Of a stretch of DNA of 19,458 bases, positions 1-6,276 are shown piece after piece (positions within the stretch are counted from its first letter, which is position 1; each line of letters starts with the position of its first letter). The translations under genes were made by a program, and so were the position numbers. Below the pieces are notes generated by a model, which saw only the letters and a list, made by a program, of their open reading frames with translations, searched no databases and was not told where the DNA came from. This DNA is from CBFCZU01 sp965602635. Lineage in GTDB: Bacteria; Planctomycetota; Phycisphaerae; SM23-33. The stretch covers positions 1 to 19,458 of the forward strand of contig CBFCZU010000055.1 in assembly GCA_965602635.1 (NCBI GenBank). Direction: 5' to 3'.

Positions 1-441
1 GCAGGCCGGGGCCAGGTCGCCAAGCGAGGATAACACGGGGATCGTATCAGTGCGCAGCCGCGAGGCCCCTGGCGGGCCCGGATGCCCCCGTTCCGCGGCT
101 TCGCGGCACACTGCGCGAAGGGGCGGCGCGGCTTGCCGGGAACGCCGTGCGGCCCGGGATCGCTTGGGGGCATCACAACGCGCGAGCCCGCGGTCGGCAG
201 ACGCCGTCCGCTCGCCCGAAGAGGACGGCCGCCAATCTGGCGGGCCGGTCGCAGGTTGGAGGGAACTGCCGGTTTGACGGAGAGCCGTCGCCCCTTGTCT
301 GTCACGAGGAACGATACTCCCTGGGGACAACCGGCACTCGGCCGTCCCCAGGGAGAACAACCAACCGATCTGTCTCTAACCGCTTTGCTTGGCCAACTGC
401 CCGGCGTCGAGGCCTGCTTGCCGCCGGCAAGCCGCCCCGCG
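1..441. other. Left-edge region without a recognisable gene
   Basis: No convincing coding region was found on either strand. Two minus-strand frames happen to be open over the first 300 bases, but their translation is an Arg/Pro/Gly-rich string typical of GC-rich non-coding DNA and I recognise no motif in it. The stretch holds several small hairpins: a perfect 7-bp stem at 99-120 (CTTCGCG/CGCGAAG), a 5-bp stem at 276-289, and the stronger hairpin at 317-355 listed separately. It is probably the region downstream of the cargo-gene array. Confidence 0.5.
317..355 (-). terminator. Perfect 12-bp hairpin downstream of cargo gene 1
   Basis: CTCCCTGGGGAC (317-328) is perfectly complementary to GTCCCCAGGGAG (344-355) across a 15-base loop. 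It lies 87 bases beyond the stop codon of the last gene of the array, where an operon terminator would be expected. No U-tract follows on the minus strand, so this is either a non-canonical terminator or an mRNA 3'-end stabilising stem. Confidence 0.5.
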
Positions 442-1185
442 TCACGCCCGTCGCTTCTTGACCCAGCCGACCAGGCCGACGCCGATCATCCCCAGCACCA
501 CCGCGCCGGGGGCAGGGATGGCCACGTTCGATACCTCCGCGACGAAGTCCTGGTAATCCAAATCCGAGCCATCCTCGAACGCAAGGACGTACGTAGGCTC
601 TGTCGGCGTGTAGTAGCCGAGCGCAGGATTGCCCGGCGTGTTCAGTATGCCGCTGATACGGAACGAAATCATCCTGTCGCTGCCGCCGTTGAGAGCCTGC
701 CGGCTGTACGACCCGGGCACCACCCAGACGAAGGCGTCGCTGTTTGGTATGACGTCGATCGAGCCGGTCTCGCCCACGGTGTCGAGGTCCCCACCCCCCG
801 AACCGCCGATCCAGGTGACGGGAAGACCGTCGCCCTCGTCCGTGGCGTAGCCCAATTTCAGGTTGGCGCTTGTGTAAATCGCCTTAACCTGGATCCCGCC
901 ATCCAAGTCCCACCAGAACTGATCATCCTTGTTCGACGGCACGTTGTAGTCGTCGATGCGCGTCCAATGCGTGCCGTAGTGGTAATCGAGGATGTCTCCC
1001 GCCCCAACCGTGTTGTCGCCTCCCGGGTTGGCGGGATTGTCCGACAGCCCCGAATGCAAGTCCCACTCGACACCGTAGCTGGAAGACGCCCCGTAGGACG
1101 TGTTGTACACGGGCGTCGTGAAATCCGCCAGCGCCGGACTGGCCAGGAGGGCCAGCAACGCCGCGGCTGTGAATGCTCTTTTCAT
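442..1185 (-). CDS. Cargo protein 1: PAPGA-CTERM surface protein with DUF4114-like end
   Basis: This 247-residue protein is predicted to be exported and then anchored or processed at its C-terminus. Residues 1-20 form a signal peptide ending in PALA before Asp21. The mature part is rich in Gly, Asp and aromatic residues. Residues about 199-222 contain FEDGSDLDYQDFVAEV, which resembles the acidic end motif of DUF4114 proteins. It is followed directly by IPAPGAVVLGMIGVG (from 223), a short hydrophobic stretch and the basic end KKRRA, giving the three-part layout of a PEP-CTERM signal. The ATG is preceded by a good ribosome site (AAAGGAAAG). The signal peptide, leader and tail are nearly identical to cargo gene 2, while the middle is not. 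It is the last gene of the array. Substrate or ligand is unknown; a matrix or adhesion role is inferred only from family context. Confidence 0.88.
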   Translation of the reverse strand: MKRAFTAAALLALLASPALADFTTPVYNTSYGASSSYGVEWDLHSGLSDNPANPGGDNTVGAGDILDYHYGTHWTRIDDYNVPSNKDDQFWWDLDGGIQVKAIYTSANLKLGYATDEGDGLPVTWIGGSGGGDLDTVGETGSIDVIPNSDAFVWVVPGSYSRQALNGGSDRMISFRISGILNTPGNPALGYYTPTEPTYVLAFEDGSDLDYQDFVAEVSNVAIPAPGAVVLGMIGVGLVGWVKKRRA

Positions 1186-1201
1186 CGGTCTTTCCTTTCT
1201 C

Positions 1202-1233
1202 GGCCCTCCGGCAGACGTGCGCCGGATCGGGCC
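1202..1233 (-). promoter_or_regulatory. Leader hairpin upstream of cargo gene 1
   Basis: A nested stem, GGCCC...GGGCC enclosing CCGGC...GCCGG, lies about 17 bases upstream of the start codon, just before the ribosome site. The copy in front of cargo gene 2 (about 2103-2134) keeps the inner CCGGC/GCCGG pairing although the loop has changed, which hints that the RNA fold matters. Function is unknown. Confidence 0.35.
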
Positions 1234-1263
1234 GTGTGTTCCTGAATGGCTCGGCCCGGCCGC

Positions 1264-1291
1264 CCCTCGCGCCCCAGGCGGGGCGCGAGGG
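1264..1291 (-). terminator. 12-bp hairpin after cargo gene 2
   Basis: CCCTCGCGCCCC and GGGGCGCGAGGG form a perfect stem with a 4-base loop, starting 18 bases after the stop codon at 1310. There is no U-tract. It may be a partial terminator or a stabilising 3' stem. Confidence 0.5.
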
Positions 1292-1309
1292 ACAGCCGCC
1301 GGTTCTTGC

Positions 1310-2086
1310 TCAGAGGCGTCGCTTCTTGATCCAGCCGACCAGGCCGACGCCGATCATCCCCAGCACCACCGCGCCGGGGGCGGGGATGGGATTGGCGCCT
1401 TCGACCAAAACGACCATGTCCTGGTAGTCGTGATCACTCCCGGGATCGAAGCAGATGACGTAGGCCTCGTCACCCGCCGTCTTCAGGTCCACGAATGCCC
1501 CCGACGTTGTATTCCAGTACTTGATGCCGAGGCCGCTGACGTCGAACGTTACCATGCGGTCCTTGACACCGTCAGAGAACGGGACATTGAGCGCATCTCG
1601 GCTCCATGCCAACATGTTCTTGGCCTCGTCACCCAGGATGAAGTACGGGGGCGAAGTGGCAACGTTGAACGTCTTTGCTTGCCCAAGGGTGCCGAAGCTA
1701 ACGCCGGGCTTGTTCCGCGGCAGCGTCCCACCGGCAAGGTCCGTGTCCCACACCAAATCCTGGGAGTTCCTGTCCATCGGATTGGCCCCACCCCCCCAGT
1801 AGAGGGCGGTTGCCGTGACCGTGACCATGCCGTCTTCCCAGAGCTGGTCGATGCCATCCCCTGGGCTCCAGGTTCCGGCAGCGTTGTCATGTATGCGCCG
1901 CCCACTTGTGTTGCTGTTCAGGGCAGCCGTGGAAGTCCACCCGCTGCCGCCCAGTGGTGCGACGGAATCCAGGACCTGCCACAGATCCGGTTCCGAAGCG
2001 GACCCGGCCTTGATGGTGCTGTAGTCCGCCAGCGCCGGCGTGGCCAGGAGGGCCAGCAGCGCGGCGGCCGTGAATGCTCTTTTCAT
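1310..2086 (-). CDS. Cargo protein 2: PAPGA-CTERM surface protein with DUF4114-like end
   Basis: This is a 258-residue predicted secreted protein. The start chosen is the ATG at 2086, because it opens a signal peptide (MKRAFTAAALLALLATPALA) almost identical to that of cargo protein 1 and is preceded by an AAAGGAAG ribosome site; the frame stays open further upstream but only through the leader. The mature part has no recognised fold until residues about 209-233, where FDPGSDHDYQDMVVLVEG resembles the DUF4114 acidic motif. The tail begins IPAPGAVVLGMIGVG at 234 and ends KKRRL. Signal peptide, leader and tail match gene 1 at DNA level, whereas the middle differs, as if the ends were shared cassettes. 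Specific function is unknown. Confidence 0.88.
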   Translation of the reverse strand: MKRAFTAAALLALLATPALADYSTIKAGSASEPDLWQVLDSVAPLGGSGWTSTAALNSNTSGRRIHDNAAGTWSPGDGIDQLWEDGMVTVTATALYWGGGANPMDRNSQDLVWDTDLAGGTLPRNKPGVSFGTLGQAKTFNVATSPPYFILGDEAKNMLAWSRDALNVPFSDGVKDRMVTFDVSGLGIKYWNTTSGAFVDLKTAGDEAYVICFDPGSDHDYQDMVVLVEGANPIPAPGAVVLGMIGVGLVGWIKKRRL

Positions 2087-2193
2087 GGGTTCTTCCTTTC
2101 TCGGCCCTCCGGCCGAAGCCGGCCGGATCAGGCCGTGTGTTCCTGAATGACTCGGCCCGGCTGCCCCTCGCGCCCCAAGCGGAGCGCGAGGGA
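2035..2193 (-). repeat. Direct repeat copy B (gene 2 signal peptide, leader and gene 3 3' hairpin)
   Basis: This is the partner of 1134-1292 at an offset of 901 bases. It covers the start of cargo gene 2, its leader, and the hairpin downstream of cargo gene 3. Confidence 0.85.
2165..2192 (-). terminator. Hairpin after cargo gene 3
   Basis: CCCTCGCGCCCC pairs with GGAGCGCGAGGG with one mismatch across a 4-base loop, 21 bases after the stop codon at 2214. It is homologous to the hairpin at 1264-1291 and lacks a U-tract. Confidence 0.45.
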
Positions 2194-2213
2194 CAGCCCA
2201 AGCCGTCTGTTGC

Positions 2214-3017
2214 TTACGCTCCTCGCTTGCGGACCCAGCCGACCAGACCGACGCCAATCATCCCCAGCACCACGGCGCCGGGGGCGGGCAGGGGGCTGAT
2301 GGACTCCACCAGCACCACCATGTCCGCGAAATCACCGTCGTCGGCATCCTCGAAAGCCACGATCCACTCGTTGGACGTGAACAAGCCGGGGTGCCAGGGC
2401 GGGATCGTCAACATCGTCTCCTCGTCGCCCCGGTAGACCAGGGCGGCCGGCCCGCCCGGGCCGTCCTTGAGGTACGCATCCACGTTTAGGCAGTCCTGTG
2501 TGTACCTGGTGTAGTCCAGGCTATCCGGGTTGCCGTCGGAGGTGTACACTTCCAGGTAGAACCCGAAGCGCAGGGGGCTCTCCGGGAATGTGCCGACCCA
2601 ACTGCCGTTGACGAAGACCTTCCCATCGGCGGCGAAGCTGATGAGCCGCTGCGTGCCTTGGGCGACGTCTTCGTCGTAGATAGCAATCCTGTTGGTCGGG
2701 TCATAGTAGTCATAGAGCCCGAACCGGTTGTCGGCATAGGTCGCGTAACTGGCAACCTCGACCACCATCGTGGCAACGGACGCCCCGCTGCTGGTGTTGT
2801 GGAAGATGGCAAACGGGGACTGATCGTTCACCACGTCGATCCCGCCCCTGAGATCGCCGTTCTGGTCCCTCTGGGTCACGTCGTTCAACGCGTCCTGGAG
2901 GGCCGTCCCGGAGACCCCGACCGGGCGGACGTTCGTGATGTCCGCCTGCGCCAGCCGCAGTCCGATCGCGAAGGGCGTGATGAGGAGCGCAAGCACGTAA
3001 CGCCTTGCGTTCTCCAT
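2214..3017 (-). CDS. Cargo protein 3: PAPGA-CTERM protein with DUF4114-type domain
   Basis: This 267-residue predicted secreted protein is the clearest DUF4114-type member. An N-terminal signal segment (about 1-25, ending AQA before Asp26) is followed by a region with FGLYDYYDPTNRIAIYDED, then DGKVFVNGSWVG, then RFGFYLEVYTSDGN, an order I associate with PEP-CTERM proteins carrying DUF4114. It ends with WIVAFEDADDGDFADMVVLV (218-237), the acidic signature, just before the sorting tail LPAPGAVVLGMIGVG (from 243) and the basic end RKRGA. DUF4114 domains occur in bacterial surface proteins and the Asp-rich loop suggests metal (calcium) binding, which is inference. Genes 1 and 2 keep only the terminal acidic motif in recognisable form. 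The start is the ATG at 3017, with AGGAAAGAGAG upstream. Confidence 0.88.
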   Translation of the reverse strand: MENARRYVLALLITPFAIGLRLAQADITNVRPVGVSGTALQDALNDVTQRDQNGDLRGGIDVVNDQSPFAIFHNTSSGASVATMVVEVASYATYADNRFGLYDYYDPTNRIAIYDEDVAQGTQRLISFAADGKVFVNGSWVGTFPESPLRFGFYLEVYTSDGNPDSLDYTRYTQDCLNVDAYLKDGPGGPAALVYRGDEETMLTIPPWHPGLFTSNEWIVAFEDADDGDFADMVVLVESISPLPAPGAVVLGMIGVGLVGWVRKRGA

Positions 3018-3052
3018 GAGCTTCTCTCTTTCCTATGGGGCGGCTCGAGTGC

Positions 3053-3080
3053 CTCCCGCGCCCCAGCCGGGGCGCGAGAG
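3053..3080 (-). terminator. Hairpin after cargo gene 4
   Basis: CTCCCGCGCCCC pairs with GGGGCGCGAGAG with one mismatch around the loop AGCC, 20 bases after the stop codon at 3101. It resembles the two hairpins to its left and has no U-tract. Confidence 0.45.
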
Positions 3081-3100
3081 ACCGTCACTGCCGCCTGTTG

Positions 3101-3892
3101 CTATGCCCGTCGCTTGCGGACCCAGCCGACCATGCCGACGCCGATCATCCCCAGCACCACCGCGCCGGGGGCGGGGATCAGGTACAGCTGGTCCTGCGCG
3201 AGGTCGCCGTTGGTCTTCAGGGTCTGGATGATGCGGACGTTGCCGATGCCGGACCAGCTTGACGCGTCGTACGCGTCGTTCCAGTCGTCGATCGTGTCGA
3301 CCTGCTCCTGCGTCAGTGTGATGTCCATGAAGCTGTTGTCTGCCACGAGCAGGCCGCCTTCGCCCTCGATATTCCAGATGAGTCTCTGCAGGGCGCCGGC
3401 GCACTGTGCACGACTAAGCTCATGGGCATTCGTGCCGCTGTAGGCGTACTCGGTCAGACTCCCGGTGGCAAACTGGTTATACAGGTACGCCGTCTTCGCA
3501 GCCAGGTCGTCGCCGGTTCCCGTGCCGCCCTTCCAGGCGTGAGACCCGGAACCGTACCCGCTGCCTGCCACGTCCTCTTCGCTGACCATCAGGTCCATCG
3601 GGCTGGCGACGAACTCGCCGGTTTCCACACAGAATGTCTGGAACGACTGGGAGCCTGTGGTACCGATTGCCTTCGCCTCGGCATCGTAGGCCGAGTTGCT
3701 GAGGAGGATGGTCGAGCCGTCCTTCTTCAGCGTGAACTCGCCGCCGCGGCCCTGGTAGTAACCTCCAACTCGGGTGTAGTACATGCGGTAGCCCGTGCCC
3801 GGGCCCTTGTCGCCCAGTCCGTCGAAGTTGTCCGCCAGGGCTGGCGTGGCTAGAACGGCGATGAGTGCCGTATATGCTAGGATCTTCTTCAC
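3101..3892 (-). CDS. Cargo protein 4: PAPGA-CTERM protein with thioester-like Cys/Gln pair
   Basis: This is a 263-residue predicted secreted protein. It starts at a GTG (3892) behind a strong AAGGAAAGGAAG ribosome site, and the signal peptide runs to residue 20 (PALA|D). The mature part has SFQTFCVETGEF (Cys88) and, later, CAGALQRLIWNIEGEG (Gln169). A Cys in an aromatic-Cys-Val/Ile-acidic setting together with a hydrophobic-Gln-x-x-hydrophobic-Trp motif is the pattern of Cys-Gln thioester domains (TQXA/TED-type) known from surface adhesins. Residues between them include AAKTAYLYNQFATG, a helix-like segment also typical of such proteins. The sorting tail IPAPGAVVLGMIGVG begins at 239 and ends RKRRA. 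Covalent adhesion is a hypothesis; the residues could also serve only structural roles. Cargo protein 6 shows the same pair. Confidence 0.88.
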   Translation of the reverse strand: MKKILAYTALIAVLATPALADNFDGLGDKGPGTGYRMYYTRVGGYYQGRGGEFTLKKDGSTILLSNSAYDAEAKAIGTTGSQSFQTFCVETGEFVASPMDLMVSEEDVAGSGYGSGSHAWKGGTGTGDDLAAKTAYLYNQFATGSLTEYAYSGTNAHELSRAQCAGALQRLIWNIEGEGGLLVADNSFMDITLTQEQVDTIDDWNDAYDASSWSGIGNVRIIQTLKTNGDLAQDQLYLIPAPGAVVLGMIGVGMVGWVRKRRA

Positions 3893-3924
3893 GTGTATCT
3901 TCCTTTCCTTTTGGGTCTCGCGGA

Positions 3925-3947
3925 GGCCCGGCCGGGCGGGCCGGGCC
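3925..3947 (-). terminator. GC hairpin after cargo gene 5
   Basis: GGCCCGGCC and GGCCGGGCC form a perfect 9-bp stem with a 5-base loop, 25 bases after the stop codon at 3973. No U-tract follows; the next feature is the leader of cargo gene 4. Confidence 0.45.
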
Positions 3948-3972
3948 GTCCCGCGGTTGCATCAACTCGTAC

Positions 3973-4518
3973 TTACACCAGACGCTTCCGAGCCCACATG
4001 CCGATCGCGCCGAGGCCGATCAGCCCCAACACGATCGCGCCCGGGGCGGGGATCGCCTCCACCTCGGCCCGCGTGGGCTGCCACGGGTCGGAGTGGCCCA
4101 CCCTGATGTCCCATCCCGATCCGCTCCATGCTGCGCGGGCCGATTCCAAGAGCGTCTCTCCTCCGAACGCCACGAAGTCGAAGGTCAGAGGCTCACTGCT
4201 GGTCTCGTCGAAACAGATGGACCAGGTCATGTTGGTCGTGCCGGGTCCATCCGCCCACGCCGCCGTAACCGGCGGGCCGTCTTCGCCACGGGTCGCCCAG
4301 CTGCCCCGGTTGAAGGACCGATGCGTCGGGCTAAGGAACGCGTCGTCCGCCGAGTACATCTGGACGGCGACCAGGTCGAAGGTACCGACGCCTGACTCTT
4401 GGAAGGCCTGACACCACGAGTCGCCCTCGACGGGCTCTCCGACGGCCACGAGGTCGGCCATCGCGGGGGCGGCCATCAACAAGGCCGCAGCCAGCATACT
4501 CAGTAGGTATCGCTTCAT
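3973..4518 (-). CDS. Cargo protein 5: short PAPGA-CTERM surface protein of unknown function
   Basis: This 181-residue predicted secreted protein is one of the two shortest of the array. The ATG at 4518 is chosen because it opens the signal peptide (1-21, ending PAMA|D) and follows the strong site GGGGAGGAAG; the frame is open upstream but without a better site. The mature domain includes SICFDETSSEPLTFDFVAFG and a Trp-rich end (AAWSGSGWDI), a beta-rich pattern seen in many small PEP-CTERM proteins with no assigned function. The tail is IPAPGAIVLGLIGLG from 156, then ARKRLV. This tail groups with cargo protein 6 (LGLMGLG, ARKRLV), not with proteins 1-4. Ligand or partner is unknown. Confidence 0.85.
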   Translation of the reverse strand: MKRYLLSMLAAALLMAAPAMADLVAVGEPVEGDSWCQAFQESGVGTFDLVAVQMYSADDAFLSPTHRSFNRGSWATRGEDGPPVTAAWADGPGTTNMTWSICFDETSSEPLTFDFVAFGGETLLESARAAWSGSGWDIRVGHSDPWQPTRAEVEAIPAPGAIVLGLIGLGAIGMWARKRLV

Positions 4519-4535
4519 ATCGCTCACTTCCTCCC

Positions 4536-4578
4536 CGGCTCTTCTTGGGCAGACATTGCGCCCACCCCCGAAGAGCCG
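4536..4578 (-). terminator. Hairpin after cargo gene 6
   Basis: CGGCTCTTC (4536-4544) and GAAGAGCCG (4570-4578) form a perfect 9-bp stem with an inner TGGGC/GCCCA stem. It begins 7 bases after the stop codon at 4586 and ends beside the ribosome site of cargo gene 5. No U-tract. Confidence 0.45.
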
Positions 4579-4585
4579 TTGCGGA

Positions 4586-5323
4586 CTAGACAAGGCGCTT
4601 CCTTGCCCACGTGCCGACGAAGCCCAGGCCCATCAGCCCGAGCAGAATCGCGCCGGGGGCGGGGATTACGATGTAGTCCTGATGATCCTCGTGGACCAGC
4701 GCCACAAGGCTCGGGCCAGGGGTCGCGCCAGAGCCGTCGACCTCGCCGAGCCACGAGTTGGCGAGGTCCTGTGTAGTCTGGGCGAGCCCCGTGACCATGA
4801 AGCTGTTGGACTTGTCGGCCTCGTCGCGACTCGTGACGTCCCAAGAGGCCTCGGCGTCTTCGTAGATGATCTCCCAGACGGCGGCCTGGAAGGCAGCGGC
4901 CTCCGTGGCGTCCATCCCGGGACCAACGCCGACGGCAGCGTCCACGTCGGCCCACAGCTCGCGGAGGTAATCGGCCTTGGCACCGCTCATGAAGCTGCCG
5001 CCGGGCCCCTCATCTTCCGGGGACTGCTCGAGTGTGCGGACGTCATAGGTCTTCCAGGCGGTCGTGGAGTAGTTGAACTCGATGCAGAAGCCCCAGGGTC
5101 TCAACTCACGGTAGCCGGTATCGTCGGAGTGCTCGAAGTCGTACTTCTGTCGGTAAAGACCCATGTAAACACTGATCCCGTTCTCGAAATTCCGACCGTA
5201 GATCGTGCCAGTCTGGCTCGGCGTGACGCCGGTGTGCGCCGTGCGCACCTTGCCCAGGACGTCCCCCATGGCGGGGGCAGCCACGAGCGCCACTAACGCC
5301 AAAAGGACTAGTGTCCGTTTCAT
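4586..5323 (-). CDS. Cargo protein 6: PAPGA-CTERM protein with thioester-like (TQXA/TED-type) domain
   Basis: This is a 245-residue predicted secreted protein. The ATG at 5323 follows an AAGGAGA ribosome site, and the signal peptide runs to about residue 20 (PAMG|D). The central region carries WGFCIEFNY (Cys80), AWKTYDVRTLEQ, AKADYLRELWADV and then EAAAFQAAVWEIIYED (Gln146). Cys in FCIE plus Gln in hydrophobic-Gln-x-Ala-hydrophobic-Trp, 66 residues apart, matches the layout of Cys-Gln thioester surface domains (TQXA family) better than anything else I know. In characterised members the Cys and Gln side chains form an internal thioester that bonds covalently to a target. Whether that happens here is unproven. 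The tail is IPAPGAILLGLMGLG from 220 with ARKRLV, closest to cargo protein 5. Confidence 0.88.
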   Translation of the reverse strand: MKRTLVLLALVALVAAPAMGDVLGKVRTAHTGVTPSQTGTIYGRNFENGISVYMGLYRQKYDFEHSDDTGYRELRPWGFCIEFNYSTTAWKTYDVRTLEQSPEDEGPGGSFMSGAKADYLRELWADVDAAVGVGPGMDATEAAAFQAAVWEIIYEDAEASWDVTSRDEADKSNSFMVTGLAQTTQDLANSWLGEVDGSGATPGPSLVALVHEDHQDYIVIPAPGAILLGLMGLGFVGTWARKRLV

Positions 5324-5426
5324 CGCTTCCGTCTCCTTGCCCTGCCAACCCGGTCAGGCCACAGAACACAAGCTGTGCCTGTCACGGGAGCTAGCAGGGC
5401 CGTTTCCAAGTGATGCTGCATGCGAA

Positions 5427-5444
5427 TCCGCCGCCATCGGCGGA
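5427..5444 (-). terminator. Hairpin after cargo gene 7
   Basis: TCCGCCG and CGGCGGA form a perfect 7-bp stem with the loop CCAT, 18 bases after the stop codon at 5463. No U-tract. Confidence 0.4.
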
Positions 5445-5462
5445 CCCACGACAGATCGGAGC

Positions 5463-6008
5463 TCAGGAAACCGGCGGAGGGCCGCGAATGGGCTCTACGG
5501 AGAGGAGGATTTGGGACTTGAAGAGCGCATCGCGCTCGATGTGGCGGGTGAAGTCAACACGTGGCCGTTCGGCCGGCTGGTCGAAGCAGCAGGCCGGCAG
5601 GCCGGGCGTCAGGTCCGGGTCGATCGGCGTGCTGTGACCGATCTGCGCCGGGCCGCCCGTGTGGAACCAGGCGGGGGCGTGGCTCAGGTGCATCCGCCGG
5701 GCGGACCGCCCGAGCTGCCAGAGCCCGAGGCTGCCCATCGCGCTGAGGAACAGCGCCAGACTGGACGGGGCGCCGGGGAGGACCTGGGCCTGGGGCGCCG
5801 GCTGGCCCTCGGCCGACAGGGCGCGGGCGGGCAGCCCGTCGCCGAAGCCCAGGACCCCCAGCTCATCAAAGGCGGCCGGCGAGGTCCGGTCGGCCCGTTG
5901 GGCCGGGGGAGGGACCGTGGGCGGCTGGGGCGCGACGAGATCCGCGCGCACGTGAGCGCCGGCGAACAGAAGCAGCGCACAGACCAAGATGACCTGCGGC
6001 CTCTTCAA
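5463..6008 (-). CDS. Cargo protein 7: secreted protein with an internal sorting-like segment and a long tail
   Basis: This 181-residue protein starts at the TTG at 6008. That start is preferred over the in-frame ATG at 6056 because GAGGA sits 9 bases upstream, the product then begins MKRPQ like its neighbours, and the ATG lies upstream of the transcription start predicted from the promoter at 6058-6085. Residues 1-23 form a signal peptide (ending VRA|D). Next comes a Pro/Ala-rich stretch, then LPGAPSSLALFLSAMGSLG (78-96) and RSARR (101-105). This looks like a sorting segment (Pro motif, hydrophobic stretch, basic cluster), but it is internal: 76 further residues follow, including HAPAWFHTGGPAQIGH and a Cys-Cys pair. 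It could be an anchored protein with a cytoplasmic tail, or a variant substrate. I cannot name the family. Confidence 0.75.
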   Translation of the reverse strand: MKRPQVILVCALLLFAGAHVRADLVAPQPPTVPPPAQRADRTSPAAFDELGVLGFGDGLPARALSAEGQPAPQAQVLPGAPSSLALFLSAMGSLGLWQLGRSARRMHLSHAPAWFHTGGPAQIGHSTPIDPDLTPGLPACCFDQPAERPRVDFTRHIERDALFKSQILLSVEPIRGPPPVS

Positions 6009-6017
6009 CGGATACGA

Positions 6018-6022
6018 TCCTC
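6018..6022 (-). promoter_or_regulatory. Ribosome binding site that fixes the TTG start of cargo gene 7
   Basis: GAGGA lies 9 bases before the TTG at 6008 and directly after AAAGGAAA. The ATG at 6056 has no such site. Confidence 0.7.
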
Positions 6023-6057
6023 TTTCCTTTTTCTGCAGCCCCTTGGCTGAGGACATG

Positions 6058-6085
6058 ATTCTACACCCGAACGGCGGTCTGTCAA
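6058..6085 (-). promoter_or_regulatory. Near-consensus sigma-70 promoter for cargo gene 7
   Basis: On the minus strand, TTGACA (6080-6085) is followed after 16 bases by TAGAAT (6058-6063). The first is a perfect -35 box and the second differs from TATAAT at one position. The expected transcription start is near 6051, giving a leader of about 43 bases to the TTG start. A-tracts lie further upstream at 6111-6117 and 6164-6169. It would drive cargo gene 7 and possibly genes 6 to 1. Confidence 0.7.
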
Positions 6086-6254
6086 GCGCGAATCGGGCGG
6101 AACGACCGGTTTTTTTCGACAGCTCGCCGGAGCCGCTTTCACACTCATTTTCATGCCAACTTCTTTTTTGAGCTTCACTTAGGCGACCTCATCCACGAGG
6201 CGGGCGCCTTCACGGCAACCGGGCCGGTCAAGATTCTCGCTGGGGCGATACCAC

Positions 6255-6271
6255 CGGCGTCAAGCGCCCGG
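6255..6271 (-). terminator. Imperfect hairpin after cargo gene 8
   Basis: CCGGCG pairs with CGCCCGG with a one-base bulge around a short loop, 5 bases after the stop codon at 6277. It is the weakest member of the set of post-stop stems, with no U-tract. Confidence 0.25.
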
Positions 6272-6276
6272 CCGCC

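Larger units (their letters stand above)
1134..1292 (-). repeat. Direct repeat copy A (gene 1 signal peptide, leader and gene 2 3' hairpin)
   Basis: This segment matches 2035-2193 at a constant offset of 901 bases. By eye I count about 16 differences and no indels from 1141 to 1292. It covers the signal-peptide codons of cargo gene 1, its ribosome site and leader, and the hairpin that follows cargo gene 2. It marks a tandem duplication of gene ends. Confidence 0.85.

Noticed and set aside
1..173. Minus-strand frame open to the left edge from the ATG at 173 as a partial gene
   Set aside because: No ribosome site, biased Pro/Arg/Gly composition and no recognisable motif. Openness is expected by chance in GC-rich DNA of this length.
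82..1245. Long plus-strand open frame of 387 codons over cargo gene 1
   Set aside because: It runs antisense to a gene with signal peptide, ribosome site and sorting tail, and its product is Arg/Pro/Val-rich without motifs. High GC content leaves such antisense frames open.
1264..3080. The three similar hairpins as a REP-type or CRISPR repeat array
   Set aside because: They are spaced by whole genes, sit only after stop codons and are explained by duplication of gene ends. There are no regular spacers.
5463..6056. ATG at 6056 as the start of cargo gene 7
   Set aside because: It lies between the -10 box and the predicted transcription start, has no ribosome site, and would put 16 polar residues before the signal peptide.
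6106..6118. T-run after a GC-rich stretch on the plus strand as an intrinsic terminator
   Set aside because: No plus-strand gene precedes it and no stable stem abuts the T-run. It is better explained as AT-rich sequence upstream of the minus-strand promoter.
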